Positions 9,490 to 17,492 of a DNA stretch of 64,000 nucleotides are shown one piece after another. Below the pieces are notes generated by a model. The model was not told the origin of the DNA, did no database searches, and worked only from the letters and a program-made list of their open reading frames with translations. A program made the translations under genes and the position numbers. The DNA is taken from contig CAVOSX010000001.1 in NCBI GenBank assembly GCA_963699015.1, positions 1,178,001 to 1,242,000 of the forward strand, given 5' to 3'. Position 1 is the first letter of the stretch. Every line of letters starts with the position of its first letter. Origin of the DNA: PALSA-505 sp963699015. Lineage in GTDB: Bacteria > Actinomycetota > Actinomycetes > Streptosporangiales > Streptosporangiaceae.

Positions 9490-9852
9490 TCAGCTGCCGA
9501 GCAGCTTGGCCTTCGCCACCTCGAATTCCGCGGCGCTCAAGACACCTGCGTCGCGCAGCCTGGCCAGGTCGTCCAGCCTGCTGACCACGTCGTCCCGGTC
9601 CGCGGCCGGCTGCTGTGCCCGCGGCCCGAACGTGGCGTACTGCTGGGCGGCCTGCTCCGCGGCCGCCGCCTCGGCCTCCGCCTGCGCCACCGCCAGCTCC
9701 GCTTCGGCGTATGCGGCGGAATGCTGCTGCCGCTGGGCGCGCTGCGCCGCCCTGCGGTTGATGGCCGCCGCCACCGGCGCGCTGACCGCGACCACGTTGC
9801 CACTGGTGATCGACCCGAGCAACCCGGGAAGCCCGTACCTGACCAGGGGCAT
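9490..9852 (-). CDS. SHOCT-domain protein
   Basis: A 120-residue protein. Residues 1-30 are hydrophobic and Gly-rich (MPLVRYGLPGLLG) and may insert into or associate with the membrane. Residues about 32-75 form an Ala/Glu/Gln-rich coiled coil, and the C-terminus is a SHOCT domain (LARLRDAGVLSAAEFEVAKAKL). GGGAGGAC precedes the ATG at 9852, which decides the start over the longer open frame. It lies 16 bases downstream of the DUF6325 gene on the same strand and is probably co-transcribed with it; pairing of these two families is common in actinomycetes. Confidence 0.85.
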   Translation of the reverse strand: MPLVRYGLPGLLGSITSGNVVAVSAPVAAAINRRAAQRAQRQQHSAAYAEAELAVAQAEAEAAAAEQAAQQYATFGPRAQQPAADRDDVVSRLDDLARLRDAGVLSAAEFEVAKAKLLGS

Positions 9853-9868
9853 GACTGCCGTCCTCCCG

Positions 9869-10285
9869 CTACTCGTCCGCCGCCGCGACGGCCGCCGCCA
9901 CGGCATCGCGCGGGACCTGTACGTGCAGGGCCACCTGGCCGCCGGCGCCCGTGGCCGCGGCGGCCAGGTGCTGCGGCCAGCGGTGCTCGTACGCGATCAC
10001 CGCCGCCGAGGTGCCCGGGCGCAGCGAATCGCGGATCAGATCCAGGTCGTCGCGGCTTATCAACGGCTGCGCGGGGAGCTGGAGGGAACCCAGGCCGACG
10101 CCGTCCAGGTTGTCACCGGCGTCGGTGACCCGCAATGACCCGTCCGCGGTGCGGGCGACGAACACCAGGTCCAGTACGGCGGCGTAGCCACGGGACACCA
10201 CATCCGCCAGCACGCCGGCCACCGCGGGATCGGCCCGCTGGCCGGGAAACTGAAGGACGATCAGCTCTACCGGCCCGAAGTCCAT
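9869..10285 (-). CDS. DUF6325 family protein
   Basis: A 138-residue protein beginning MDFGPVELIVLQFPG, followed by a regulatory-domain-like alpha/beta stretch (LADVVSRGYAAVLDLVFVA) and a second half with SAAVIAYEHRWPQHLA. This matches DUF6325, described in actinomycetes as small proteins related to DUF1269-type membrane-associated regulators. GAGAGGA precedes the ATG at 10285. It is followed closely by a SHOCT gene, and the two may act together. Function unknown. Confidence 0.8.
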   Translation of the reverse strand: MDFGPVELIVLQFPGQRADPAVAGVLADVVSRGYAAVLDLVFVARTADGSLRVTDAGDNLDGVGLGSLQLPAQPLISRDDLDLIRDSLRPGTSAAVIAYEHRWPQHLAAAATGAGGQVALHVQVPRDAVAAAVAAADE

Positions 10286-10409
10286 GACCGTCCTCTCGCT
10301 TCCCGCGGCGGCTCTGCGCCGGAGAGGAGGAAGTGATAGCGGCGCGCCACGGGCACACCATCGTCGGCGTGACCGCGGCCCGGATCACCCGCGGAGAGTG
10401 ACCCCGGCC

Positions 10410-10613
10410 TCACAGCTCGTCCCTATCACGTCCCGGCCCGTCCGGGTCGAAGTACGGGTCGTCCTCCTCCAGTTCCGCCACGTCCGCGGCGGCGGCCCGC
10501 TTCCTATCCTCGACCTGCGGGTCATCAGCACGCCCGGCGGGCACGACCAGGCGGCGCAGCCAGCTCTGCCTGCGCGCAGACCCGCGGGCGCCGAACCAGG
10601 ACGATATCCCCAT
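10410..10613 (-). CDS. Small hypothetical protein with acidic C-terminus
   Basis: A 67-residue reading frame starting at the ATG at 10613, preceded by GAGGAACTGGTT. The N-terminal half is basic with tryptophans (SWFGARGSARRQSWLRR); the C-terminal half is very acidic (LEEDDPYFDPDGPG). I do not recognise a family. Codon bias fits its neighbours and the ribosome site is good, so I consider it likely real. Confidence 0.55.
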   Translation of the reverse strand: MGISSWFGARGSARRQSWLRRLVVPAGRADDPQVEDRKRAAAADVAELEEDDPYFDPDGPGRDRDEL

Positions 10614-10709
10614 AACCAGTTCCTCGGTCAGTACGGGTGCGGTCTCGCCCGCTCATTCTCATTTCCGGTGCCCGCGGGTGGCAAGCTGCCCCGGGGACGG
10701 GCCAGGTCA

Positions 10710-11372
10710 TCACGGCTGCAAGCAGGCCGGTACCGGCCAGGCTGCCCGGTGGTCGCGCTCGCCGGCAGGCGCCAGCTCGAGCTCGTAGTGCAAGGTGCCA
10801 GCCTCGCGATGGATCACGTCGGCCCCCATCCTGGCGAGCAGCCTGGCTACGGCGAGATTGTCCGCAGCAGCCAGCGCGGTGAAACGGCCGATGCCTTCCT
10901 GGCGGGCCCGGTCAGACAGCCGGACAAGCAACGCGGTGCCCAGCCCTCGGCCCTGCCAGTCGTCGACCACGGTGACGGCGATCTCGGCGGCCTGCGGATC
11001 GCCGGCATCGCGGACGTAGCGGGCGACGCCTACGCCCCGCCCGCCGGAGCGGTCCAGCGCGCCGAGCGCCTCGTGGTCGCGGTGATCGACGTCGGTGAGG
11101 TAACGCAACTCCGCCGCGGTCAGTTGCGGCTTGGCCATCATGAACCGCATCCAGCGGGAGCGGGCACTGAGCCGGCCGAAGCCGTCGGCCAGCAGCGGAG
11201 CATCCGCGCTGCGGACCTGGCGGATGAGGACCTGGGATCCGTCGCGCAGCACCGCCTGCCCGCCGCCGGGAACCGACCGGGCCTGCCTGGCTCGCCGCGC
11301 GTTCTGCGCCCGCGCCAGCAGGGTGTCGCGCCGCTCCCTGGCCAGCGCGGCGTGGATGTGGTGGCTGATCAT
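10710..11372 (-). CDS. GNAT family N-acetyltransferase
   Basis: A 220-residue protein with a basic helical extension at 1-35, then a GNAT fold. The acetyl-CoA pyrophosphate loop is clear: VTVVDDWQGRGLGTALLVRL near residue 140, followed by the beta-bulge region FTALAAADNLAVARLLARMGA. The region VLIRQVRSADAPLLADGF is the usual start of the domain. Similar proteins are found as stand-alone enzymes or fused to acyl-CoA synthetases (Pat-type). Substrate unknown. It is divergent from the gene at 11630. Confidence 0.88.
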   Translation of the reverse strand: MISHHIHAALARERRDTLLARAQNARRARQARSVPGGGQAVLRDGSQVLIRQVRSADAPLLADGFGRLSARSRWMRFMMAKPQLTAAELRYLTDVDHRDHEALGALDRSGGRGVGVARYVRDAGDPQAAEIAVTVVDDWQGRGLGTALLVRLSDRARQEGIGRFTALAAADNLAVARLLARMGADVIHREAGTLHYELELAPAGERDHRAAWPVPACLQP

Positions 11373-11629
11373 TGAATTTCTCCCCCGGCCGCCCGGTCCG
11401 CGGGCAGCCTTGTTGCCGTCATTACTGGGACGCTCCCAGCTTCGGCGAGGCGGGCCGGGGATTCATCGGGCAGGCATCCCGATCCCTGGTGCGCGGATAC
11501 TTATTTCTAGGCGCCTGCTACTTAGGCCAGGCGCGCGCGGCGTGCGCACCGGGACTTGACATCACGCCGGCGTTCACCGTGACGATGGGGAGCGATCGTT
11601 TCGCTCCGCTCTTACCGGGAGGCAGCACC

Positions 11630-11971
11630 ATGACCGCGTGCGACAGCAGCGCCGGCGGGCAGGCCGGCCCGGTGCCGGTCGCCTGCACCCTCAGCTCGCC
11701 AGGCCTGGCGGCCCGGAGCTTGCGCTGGGAGCAATTCGCCGCCCGGGCGATGACCGGGCGGGCCGAGACGGCGGACGGCCTGCGCCTCTGCTTCCGCCCT
11801 GAGCCCGGCGCCGGGGACGAGCTGCGTGCGCTCGCCGCCGCGGAGAACGAGTGCTGCCCCTGGGCCTCCTGGACGGTGCGGGAGGACGCCGGTCAGCTCG
11901 TGTTCGACGTACGCTCGGCCAGCGCGGAAGGCATCGCCGCCCTGCACGGCATGTTCACCGGGCGGCGTTAA
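11630..11971 (+). CDS. Small protein with ECCPWASW motif, unknown function
   Basis: A 113-residue protein starting at the ATG at 11630, preceded by GGGAGGCAGCACC; the open frame extends upstream but this start has the only good ribosome site. The central feature is AAAENECCPWASWTV with a vicinal Cys pair, followed by a strand-turn LVFDVRSASAEGIAALHGMF. Similar small proteins accompany metal-responsive regulators in other actinomycetes, so metal or thiol binding is plausible, but no regulator is adjacent here. A TTGACA hexamer lies at 11556-11561, 69 bases before the start, but no convincing -10 box follows. Confidence 0.6.
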   Translation: MTACDSSAGGQAGPVPVACTLSSPGLAARSLRWEQFAARAMTGRAETADGLRLCFRPEPGAGDELRALAAAENECCPWASWTVREDAGQLVFDVRSASAEGIAALHGMFTGRR

Positions 11972-12087
11972 GCCTCCCGCCGTGCCAGCGCCACGGTGTA
12001 GTGGTCGGCGATGCGCATCGCCGACCCGTCGGCCAGGTGCAGGTCGTAGAGCAGCAGGGCCCGGGCGCAATCAGCATCCAGAACGGC
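11968..12087 (-). pseudogene. Possible gene remnant (39 codons)
   Basis: On the minus strand, between an in-frame stop and the TAA at 11968-11970, 39 codons read like the C-terminus of a folded protein, with LLLYDLHLADG and IADHYTVALARR. No start codon or ribosome site precedes it. It overlaps the end of the 11630-11971 gene by four bases. It may be the decayed tail of a lost gene, but chance cannot be excluded. Confidence 0.25.
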
Positions 12088-12121
12088 TCAGCAACAACGC
12101 CGGGCCGGGCGTCTTAGGTAT

Positions 12122-12661
12122 ATGGCGACGAACGCCGGCCGCCGGCCGGGCGCAACCCGGCCACCCGCGCCGTCCGCGGACGATTTCGTCGACGACCTGT
12201 TCCGCGCGCACGCGGTCGGCCTGGTCCGGGTGGCGGTGCTGCTGCTCGGCGATCAGCCGAGTGCCGAGGACGTGGTGCAAGATGCGTTCCTCCGGCTGTA
12301 CCGCGGCCTGCCCAGCCTGAGAGATCACGACAAGGCGCTGCCCTACCTGCGAGCTTCGGTCATCAACGGGTCCCGGTCGGTGCTGCGGGCGCGCAGGCGC
12401 GCGCTGCTGCGGCGGGCCCAGCACGAGCCGGCGGTGTGGTCGGCCGAGTCGGCCGCGATGGACGGCGAGGACCGCCGCGCCGTGCTGACCGCCGTGGCCG
12501 GGCTGCCGCGTCGCTCCCGGGAGGTGCTGGTCCTGCGCTACTACCTGGACCTGCCAGACGACGAGATCGCCGCGGCGCTCGGGGTCAGCCGGGGCACCGT
12601 GTCATCCACCGCGGCCCGCGCGCGAGCCGCGCTCGCCCGCATGCTGAAGGAGGAGCCGTGA
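12122..12661 (+). CDS. ECF-like RNA polymerase sigma factor
   Basis: A 179-residue sigma-70 family protein of the actinobacterial SigE-like type. Region 2 spans about residues 20-90 (FRAHAVGLVRVAVLLLGD, AEDVVQDAFLRLYRGL), and region 4 spans about 118-175, with the helix-turn-helix DLPDDEIAAALGVSRGTVSSTAARARAAL. Its stop overlaps the start of the next gene in GTGA, a typical sigma/anti-sigma arrangement. The ATG at 12122 is preceded only by a weak AGG. The downstream membrane protein is the obvious candidate regulator. Confidence 0.88.
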   Translation: MATNAGRRPGATRPPAPSADDFVDDLFRAHAVGLVRVAVLLLGDQPSAEDVVQDAFLRLYRGLPSLRDHDKALPYLRASVINGSRSVLRARRRALLRRAQHEPAVWSAESAAMDGEDRRAVLTAVAGLPRRSREVLVLRYYLDLPDDEIAAALGVSRGTVSSTAARARAALARMLKEEP

Positions 12662-13851
12662 ACGCGGTTGAGGACAGGCTGCGCGATGCCTACCGCGCCG
12701 CCGCCGAGACGGTCCGGCCAGAGCCGGTGCTGGCCGCCGGGGTCCGCGGCCTGCATGCCGGTGAACTGGGCCGGGCTCCCCGGCCGAGGCGCCGGCCGGC
12801 CCGGGGCAGGCTGCTGATCCCGGTCGCGGCGGCCGCCGCCGTCACCGCGGTGGCGGTGGCGGTATCGGTGCTCGGGTCGAACGTGGTACGCGGCCCTGGT
12901 CGCCGCGCCCCGGCGGCGGGAGCCGGCGGCGGAACGCCGGCCTTCCTCGTCGCGCTGAACTGGGCGACGCACCCGTCCATGGTCGTGGTCAACGCGAGGA
13001 CCGGGGCGCGGGGCGCAGCGATCAGGCTGCCGTTCCCGGCGACCGCGCTGACCGGGGTCGCAACCGGCGACGGACGGACGTTCGTAGCGGCCGCGCGGAC
13101 GGCCGCGTGCCGCACGTCGCTGTACCGGTTCGGCGTGAGCGCGCAGGGCAGGCCGACCGCCCTGACCGCGTTCGGATCGGTTCCCGGAGTCATCGCGACG
13201 CCGTGGGACATGGCGCTGACCAGGGACGGGCGGACGATCGCCTACGACGCGATGGCATGCGGCCAGGCCCCGGGCCGCCGATCCCTCGATCAACCGCGCA
13301 ACGGGTACCTGGCGGTGGTCAACGCCGTCACCGGGCAAGCCAGGCACTGGACGTTCACGGTGGGGACCGGCCGGGGAGCCCAGGCGTTGCACGGGACCGG
13401 GGACGTGTCGCTCAGCGCCGATGGCCGCGTGGTGGCATTCGCGGACTGGGTGCTGCGCACCGACGCGGCCCCGGGGAGCCTGGTCCGGCGCGGTCGTGTC
13501 GTGGCACGCAACCGCGACCTCGGCCGATCGACGATTCTCGGCGGCCTCGAGATCGCCCGGGACGGCAAGACCGTGTATTTCGGCACCTTCCGGATCCGGC
13601 ACAACAAGCCGGCCGGGGGAAACTGGCAGCTGCGAGCGTTTGACGTCGCCTCCGGGCGGACCCGCCTGGTGCGCAGCCTCCCTGGGTCGCAGGGCACGCC
13701 GGCCGCCGTGGCCTCCGATCCGACCGGCCGGTTCCTGATGATCGAGTACGCCACGCACCCCGGTCAGAACCGGCTGGCCAGGCTCGACGTGGCGACCGGG
13801 CGGCTGACGCCGCTGGACGCCCGGTGGGTGGACGCGGCGATCGCCTGGTAG
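12658..13851 (+). CDS. Membrane-anchored beta-propeller-like protein, candidate anti-sigma partner
   Basis: A 397-residue protein whose GTG start at 12658 overlaps the sigma factor stop. The N-terminus (1-50) is cytoplasmic with a helical stretch RLRDAYRAAAETVRPEP, as in many sigma-linked membrane proteins. One membrane helix follows at 52-73. The rest is extracytoplasmic and repetitive, with WD40/TolB-like blades (SLSADGRVVAFADW, EIARDGKTVYFGTF, ASDPTGRFLMIEY). No zinc-binding HxxxCxxC motif is visible, so it is not a ZAS anti-sigma factor. I infer that it senses an external signal and controls the sigma factor. Confidence 0.75.
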   Translation: MNAVEDRLRDAYRAAAETVRPEPVLAAGVRGLHAGELGRAPRPRRRPARGRLLIPVAAAAAVTAVAVAVSVLGSNVVRGPGRRAPAAGAGGGTPAFLVALNWATHPSMVVVNARTGARGAAIRLPFPATALTGVATGDGRTFVAAARTAACRTSLYRFGVSAQGRPTALTAFGSVPGVIATPWDMALTRDGRTIAYDAMACGQAPGRRSLDQPRNGYLAVVNAVTGQARHWTFTVGTGRGAQALHGTGDVSLSADGRVVAFADWVLRTDAAPGSLVRRGRVVARNRDLGRSTILGGLEIARDGKTVYFGTFRIRHNKPAGGNWQLRAFDVASGRTRLVRSLPGSQGTPAAVASDPTGRFLMIEYATHPGQNRLARLDVATGRLTPLDARWVDAAIAW

Positions 13852-13894
13852 CCCGGAATGGCGCTGCTGCGGGCGGTCACCTCCGGCGCCGCGG

Positions 13895-14895
13895 CTACCG
13901 GCAGGGCTTGCGGCCGCCTGACAGGTTCACGTTGAACAGGATTCCGTTGATGTTGGCGGCGTTGTCCGACGCGCAGAACTGGGCCTGGGTCTCCGGCGCG
14001 TACTCGGCATTGCCGATCCACTTGCCGGCCGTCACGAACGGGCTCAGGTACGAGCAGGTGCCGTACTGGTTGCACTGCTCGCTGATGATCCCCTGGGCCA
14101 GCGGCTCCATGTCATCCACGAAGGTGGCGTTCCCGGTGTCGTCCAGGTTCTTGGCGATCCAGGCCAGCCCCAGGCCGTGCATGTAACTGGCCAGCGTGGT
14201 CAGGTAGGACTCCTCGTCGGACTGGGTGATCGTGAACCCGGTCTTGCCCTCGTTATTCGCCGAACGTCTCGTCGAGGTCGGTCTCCACCCCGTCGAAGCC
14301 CTTGGCCGCGCACTGTTGGCCGGATCATCGACTCGATGATCGACACGGCCGTGGCGGTGTTGATGTTGACGAAGTACTCGGGGTAGCCGGACAGCTTCTT
14401 GCCGAGGTCGCCGGCGGCCTTGAGCTGGGCGTAGTACGTGGTCGGGATGCCTTCCTGCGCCGCGGTGTAGTAGTTGCCTGCCGAGCCCACCTCGATGTAG
14501 CAGATGGCGTGATCACCGAGCTGATGCAGCTGCGTGACGGTGGACGCCGGATTCTCGATCGCGTCGATGTCGTACAGGGCCGGGTTGTCCCCCGGCGCGG
14601 TATCGCCGTTCCACGCCGTGACCCCGGTGCCCATGAGGTTCGCATTCGCGCTGTTCAGGGGCTTGCCGAGCTCCCACATCCAGTCGGTATCGGCGGCCGG
14701 CTGCCACACGCTGACGCTCGCTGCGGCGGACGCCACGGGCGCCGATGACGCCGCCGGGCCGCCCGCGTGCGCCGTCACGGCCTGGGCGGCGGGCGCGCCC
14801 GCGACGGCGAAGAACGCAACGGGCGCCGCCCCGGTCACGCAGGCGAGCAGCGCGGCCGCCAGGCCATGGGTTCGCTTTCCTGTCATCGTGGCCAC
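13895..14895 (-). pseudogene. Secreted GH114-type endo-alpha-1,4-polygalactosaminidase, frameshifted twice
   Basis: Three successive minus-strand frames form one protein. The first has a signal peptide and the GH114 start (DWMWELGKPL, AICYIEVGSAGNYY, YFVNINTATAVSIIESMI). After an extra base at about 14316-14321 the next frame reads CAAKGFDGVETDLDETFGE, which contains the conserved FDGVE region with the expected catalytic acid. After a second extra base near 14255 the third frame reads NEGKTGFTITQSDEES and continues to the TAG at 13895. The family hydrolyses galactosamine-rich polysaccharide. GGAGG is best spaced for the GTG at 14895; an ATG at 14886 is the alternative. Either a sequencing artefact or an inactive gene. 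Confidence 0.75.
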
Positions 14896-15002
14896 TCCCA
14901 TGCCTCCGTCATTCCGTGATACAGAATGACATTCCAGATCAGGATGAGCTGATTGTTTCTCCTGCCCGCCGGGCCGTCAAGGGCCACGCCCGCGCCCGCC
15001 GG

Positions 15003-15788
15003 TCATAGCGGCCTGGGGTCCCAGCGGAAGCGGCGGATGGCGACGAGTGCCCCGACCGCGCCCCACGCCAACAGGACGCCGAGGCTCTTCCAGTCCAGGC
15101 CGGCGTGACCGGTGAATGGGCCGAGCAGGGCCTGGTTGAACGGGCGTACCGGCAACGCGCCTGCGATCCGGTTCAGCGCCGCGGAGTGAATCGGGAAGTA
15201 CGTGCCGGACACGAACACCAGCGGGAACAGGACGAGCTGCACGACCGGCGGCGCGGCCTCAGCGTTGCGGATCAGCGAGGCCACCGCGACGCCCAGCGCG
15301 CAGAAGCTGGCCGCGCCGAGCACCAGCGCCACTGCGATGGCTGCCCAGTGGCCGGGCAGCGGCACCCCGTACAGGCGGCCGACGCCGACGATGAGCGCGA
15401 CATCGACCACGCTCACCATGACACAGTGCGCCAGCAGGCCGAGGAAATAGGCCCAGGCCGGCAGCGGCGTGCCGTGTACCCGCTTGAGGATGCCGTTCTG
15501 CCGCCGCAGCGCGAGCACGATGGCCAGCTGGCTGTAGCAGGAGCCCAGCACCGATACCGCGGCGATCGTGGGCACGTAGTACTGCAGCGCCGACAGGCCG
15601 TAGAAGTACGAGCTGCCGGCGCCGTGACCGAACAGCGCACCGAAGATCGTGATGATCACTACCGGGAAGACGAACGTGAAAAACGCGCTCTGCGGGTTGC
15701 GCCAGAACGACAGCTGCTCGTAGCGGACCTGGTGCCACAGCAGAGCGAGGTCATGACGCCGGGCCCGGGTGGTGGTGACGGCGCTCAT
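15003..15788 (-). CDS. ABC-2 type transporter permease (DrrB-like)
   Basis: A 261-residue six-helix permease starting MSAVTTTRARRHDLALLWHQ. The core includes FWRNPQSAFFTFVFPVVII and VLFPLVFVSGTYFPI, typical of ABC-2 drug or lipid exporters of the DrrB/Nod type. Its ATG lies inside the stop of the upstream ATPase gene (ATGA overlap), so the two are translationally coupled and form one transporter. The histidine kinase/response regulator pair at 17.5-19.3 kb lies close by on the other strand and could control it, but this is inference. Confidence 0.9.
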   Translation of the reverse strand: MSAVTTTRARRHDLALLWHQVRYEQLSFWRNPQSAFFTFVFPVVIITIFGALFGHGAGSSYFYGLSALQYYVPTIAAVSVLGSCYSQLAIVLALRRQNGILKRVHGTPLPAWAYFLGLLAHCVMVSVVDVALIVGVGRLYGVPLPGHWAAIAVALVLGAASFCALGVAVASLIRNAEAAPPVVQLVLFPLVFVSGTYFPIHSAALNRIAGALPVRPFNQALLGPFTGHAGLDWKSLGVLLAWGAVGALVAIRRFRWDPRPL

Positions 15789-16720
15789 CGGGTGCTCCCT
15801 TCCAGCGCCCGGGCCAGCTCGCCGTGGCCGGTCAGGCGCAGGTAGATGTCCTCCAGGCTGGGCCGGTCCACGGTGAGCCGGTCCAGGACCGTGCCGTGGT
15901 CCAGCGCCCAGCCGGTGAGCTGGTGCAGCGTCTGGGTCGGCTCGGCGGTCTGCACGGTGACCAGGCCGTCGTCCCCCGCGGCCGCCGCGGCCGGCAGGTC
16001 GCCGGCCGTGGTCCCGGCAGGCAGGGCGAACCGGATCCGCGCCCGTGCGGTGTCGCGGCCGCCGATCGCTGACGGGGTGCCCTCGGCGACGATCTGGCCG
16101 CCGGCCATCACCGCGATCCGGTCGGCCAGCGCCTGCGCCTCGTCCATGTAGTGGGTGGTGAGCACGATCGTGGTCCCGGCCTCGCGCAGGCCGCGCATGG
16201 TCTGCCACGCGCCGCGGCGCGCGCTCGGGTCAAAACCGGTGGTCGGCTCGTCGAGGAACAGCAGCTCGGGATCACCGATCAATCCCAGCGCCAGGTCCAG
16301 CCGCCGCTGCTGGCCGCCGGACAGGACCCGCACCTTCTGCCGCGCCTGGGCGGCCAGGCCGACCAGGGCGATCACCTCGTCGACGCCCCGTGGCGCCGGG
16401 TAGTAGCCGGCGTTGCGGGCGACCGTCTCACGGACCGTCAGGTAAGGCTCGACCGCGATGTCCTGCAGCACCAGCCCGATCCGCTCGCGCAGCGCCCGGC
16501 CGGTGGCCCGGTCGCCGGGGTCGAGGCCGAGCACTTCGGCCCGGCCGGCGTCCTGGGTGCGGAATCCCTCCAGGATTTCCAGCGTGGTGGTCTTGCCGGC
16601 GCCGTTGGGCCCGAGCAGGGCGAAGATCTCCCCGCGCGCGACGGTGAAGCTCACCCCGCGGACGGCCCGCACCGCGCCGTAGCTCTTGCCCAGCCCGGCC
16701 ACCACCACCGCGCTAGACAT
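15785..16720 (-). CDS. ABC transporter ATP-binding protein (DrrA-like)
   Basis: A protein of about 311 residues with one nucleotide-binding domain: Walker A GPNGAGKTT near residue 37, Q-loop LVLQDIAV, signature LSGGQQRRLDLALGL, Walker B LLFLDEPTTGFD and the switch His in LTTHYMDEA. A C-terminal extension of about 90 residues (RIRFALPAG, LEDIYLRLTGH) matches DrrA-type exporters of antibiotics and lipids. An ATG at 16720 is chosen over a GTG at 16729 because of ribosome-site spacing. It is coupled to the permease downstream. Confidence 0.92.
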   Translation of the reverse strand: MSSAVVVAGLGKSYGAVRAVRGVSFTVARGEIFALLGPNGAGKTTTLEILEGFRTQDAGRAEVLGLDPGDRATGRALRERIGLVLQDIAVEPYLTVRETVARNAGYYPAPRGVDEVIALVGLAAQARQKVRVLSGGQQRRLDLALGLIGDPELLFLDEPTTGFDPSARRGAWQTMRGLREAGTTIVLTTHYMDEAQALADRIAVMAGGQIVAEGTPSAIGGRDTARARIRFALPAGTTAGDLPAAAAAGDDGLVTVQTAEPTQTLHQLTGWALDHGTVLDRLTVDRPSLEDIYLRLTGHGELARALEGSTR

Positions 16721-16807
16721 AACCGACACCGTCCGGGCAGGGAGTGCAGGTGCCGGGCGCGGCGGCCCGGCGCGCGTCGCACCCGGCCAGGTCCGCGTGT
16801 GCCGGGG

Positions 16808-17332
16808 TCACTTGCGCAGGCACCGGACCTCCAGCGTCAGGCCGAGATAGCGCCCGGCCAGGCCGCGCGATGCGGTCAGCCCGAACTCGGTGCGGTCGAT
16901 CCGCGCGGCGGCCCGGGCGGTGAACGACCCCGGGGACACGGCGGACTGCTCGATGGCCAGGGTGACCGGCCGGGTGACGTCGCGAACGGTCAGCGTGCCG
17001 GTGAGGGTCGAGCCATCCGTCCGTTCGGACATAAAGGTCATGACGGGGTGGGTTTTGGCGTCCAGCCACCGCGCCGAGCGTACGGCCGCGTCCCGCGCCG
17101 GGTTGCCGGTGCGGAAGCTCGCCGCGTCGACCTCGGCGCGGATCCGCGAGCCGGCCAGCGGCTCGGCGATGTTGACCGTGCCGGCCCGGATGGCGAAGCT
17201 GCCGCGGACCGGCCCGAGGCCGAACAGGTGCCGGGTCCGGAACCTGACCGTCGAGGAGCCGGTGTCGATCTCGTACCGGCCTAGCTGGGGTGTTGCTGCT
17301 GGGTGCTCTGGTTTCGTCTGCATGCGTCCCAT
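16808..17332 (-). CDS. YceI family protein
   Basis: A 174-residue protein with the YceI lipocalin-like barrel: GRYEIDTGSSTVRFRTRHLFG, SFAIRAGTVNI, IRAEVDAASFRTGNPARDAAVRS, then HPVMTFMS and GTLTVRDVTRPVTLAIE. YceI proteins bind isoprenoid-like lipids. There is no signal peptide, so this copy appears cytoplasmic, as is usual in actinomycetes. The start is uncertain: ATG at 17332 or 17323, neither with a strong ribosome site. The gene is divergent from the histidine kinase at 17493. Confidence 0.88.
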   Translation of the reverse strand: MGRMQTKPEHPAATPQLGRYEIDTGSSTVRFRTRHLFGLGPVRGSFAIRAGTVNIAEPLAGSRIRAEVDAASFRTGNPARDAAVRSARWLDAKTHPVMTFMSERTDGSTLTGTLTVRDVTRPVTLAIEQSAVSPGSFTARAAARIDRTEFGLTASRGLAGRYLGLTLEVRCLRK

Positions 17333-17492
17333 TGCAGGACAGCGCGGGGACCAGGCGGCAGGGCCGGCAGTGGGGTCCCGGCCCGACGAAGGGGGGGCCG
17401 TGCGGGGCGGCGTGCGACTTTCGTAGGTTCCTGCCCCCGCCGAAGGTTTACTGCGTGGGCTTCGCGCCCGGAATTGACATACCGTATGCGGC

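Noticed and set aside
11556..11561. TTGACA as part of a promoter for the ECC protein gene
   Set aside because: No acceptable -10 box at 16-18 bases; kept only as a remark.
17474..17479. TTGACA as a -35 box for the histidine kinase
   Set aside because: It lies only 13 bases before the start codon, leaving no room for a -10 box and transcript start.
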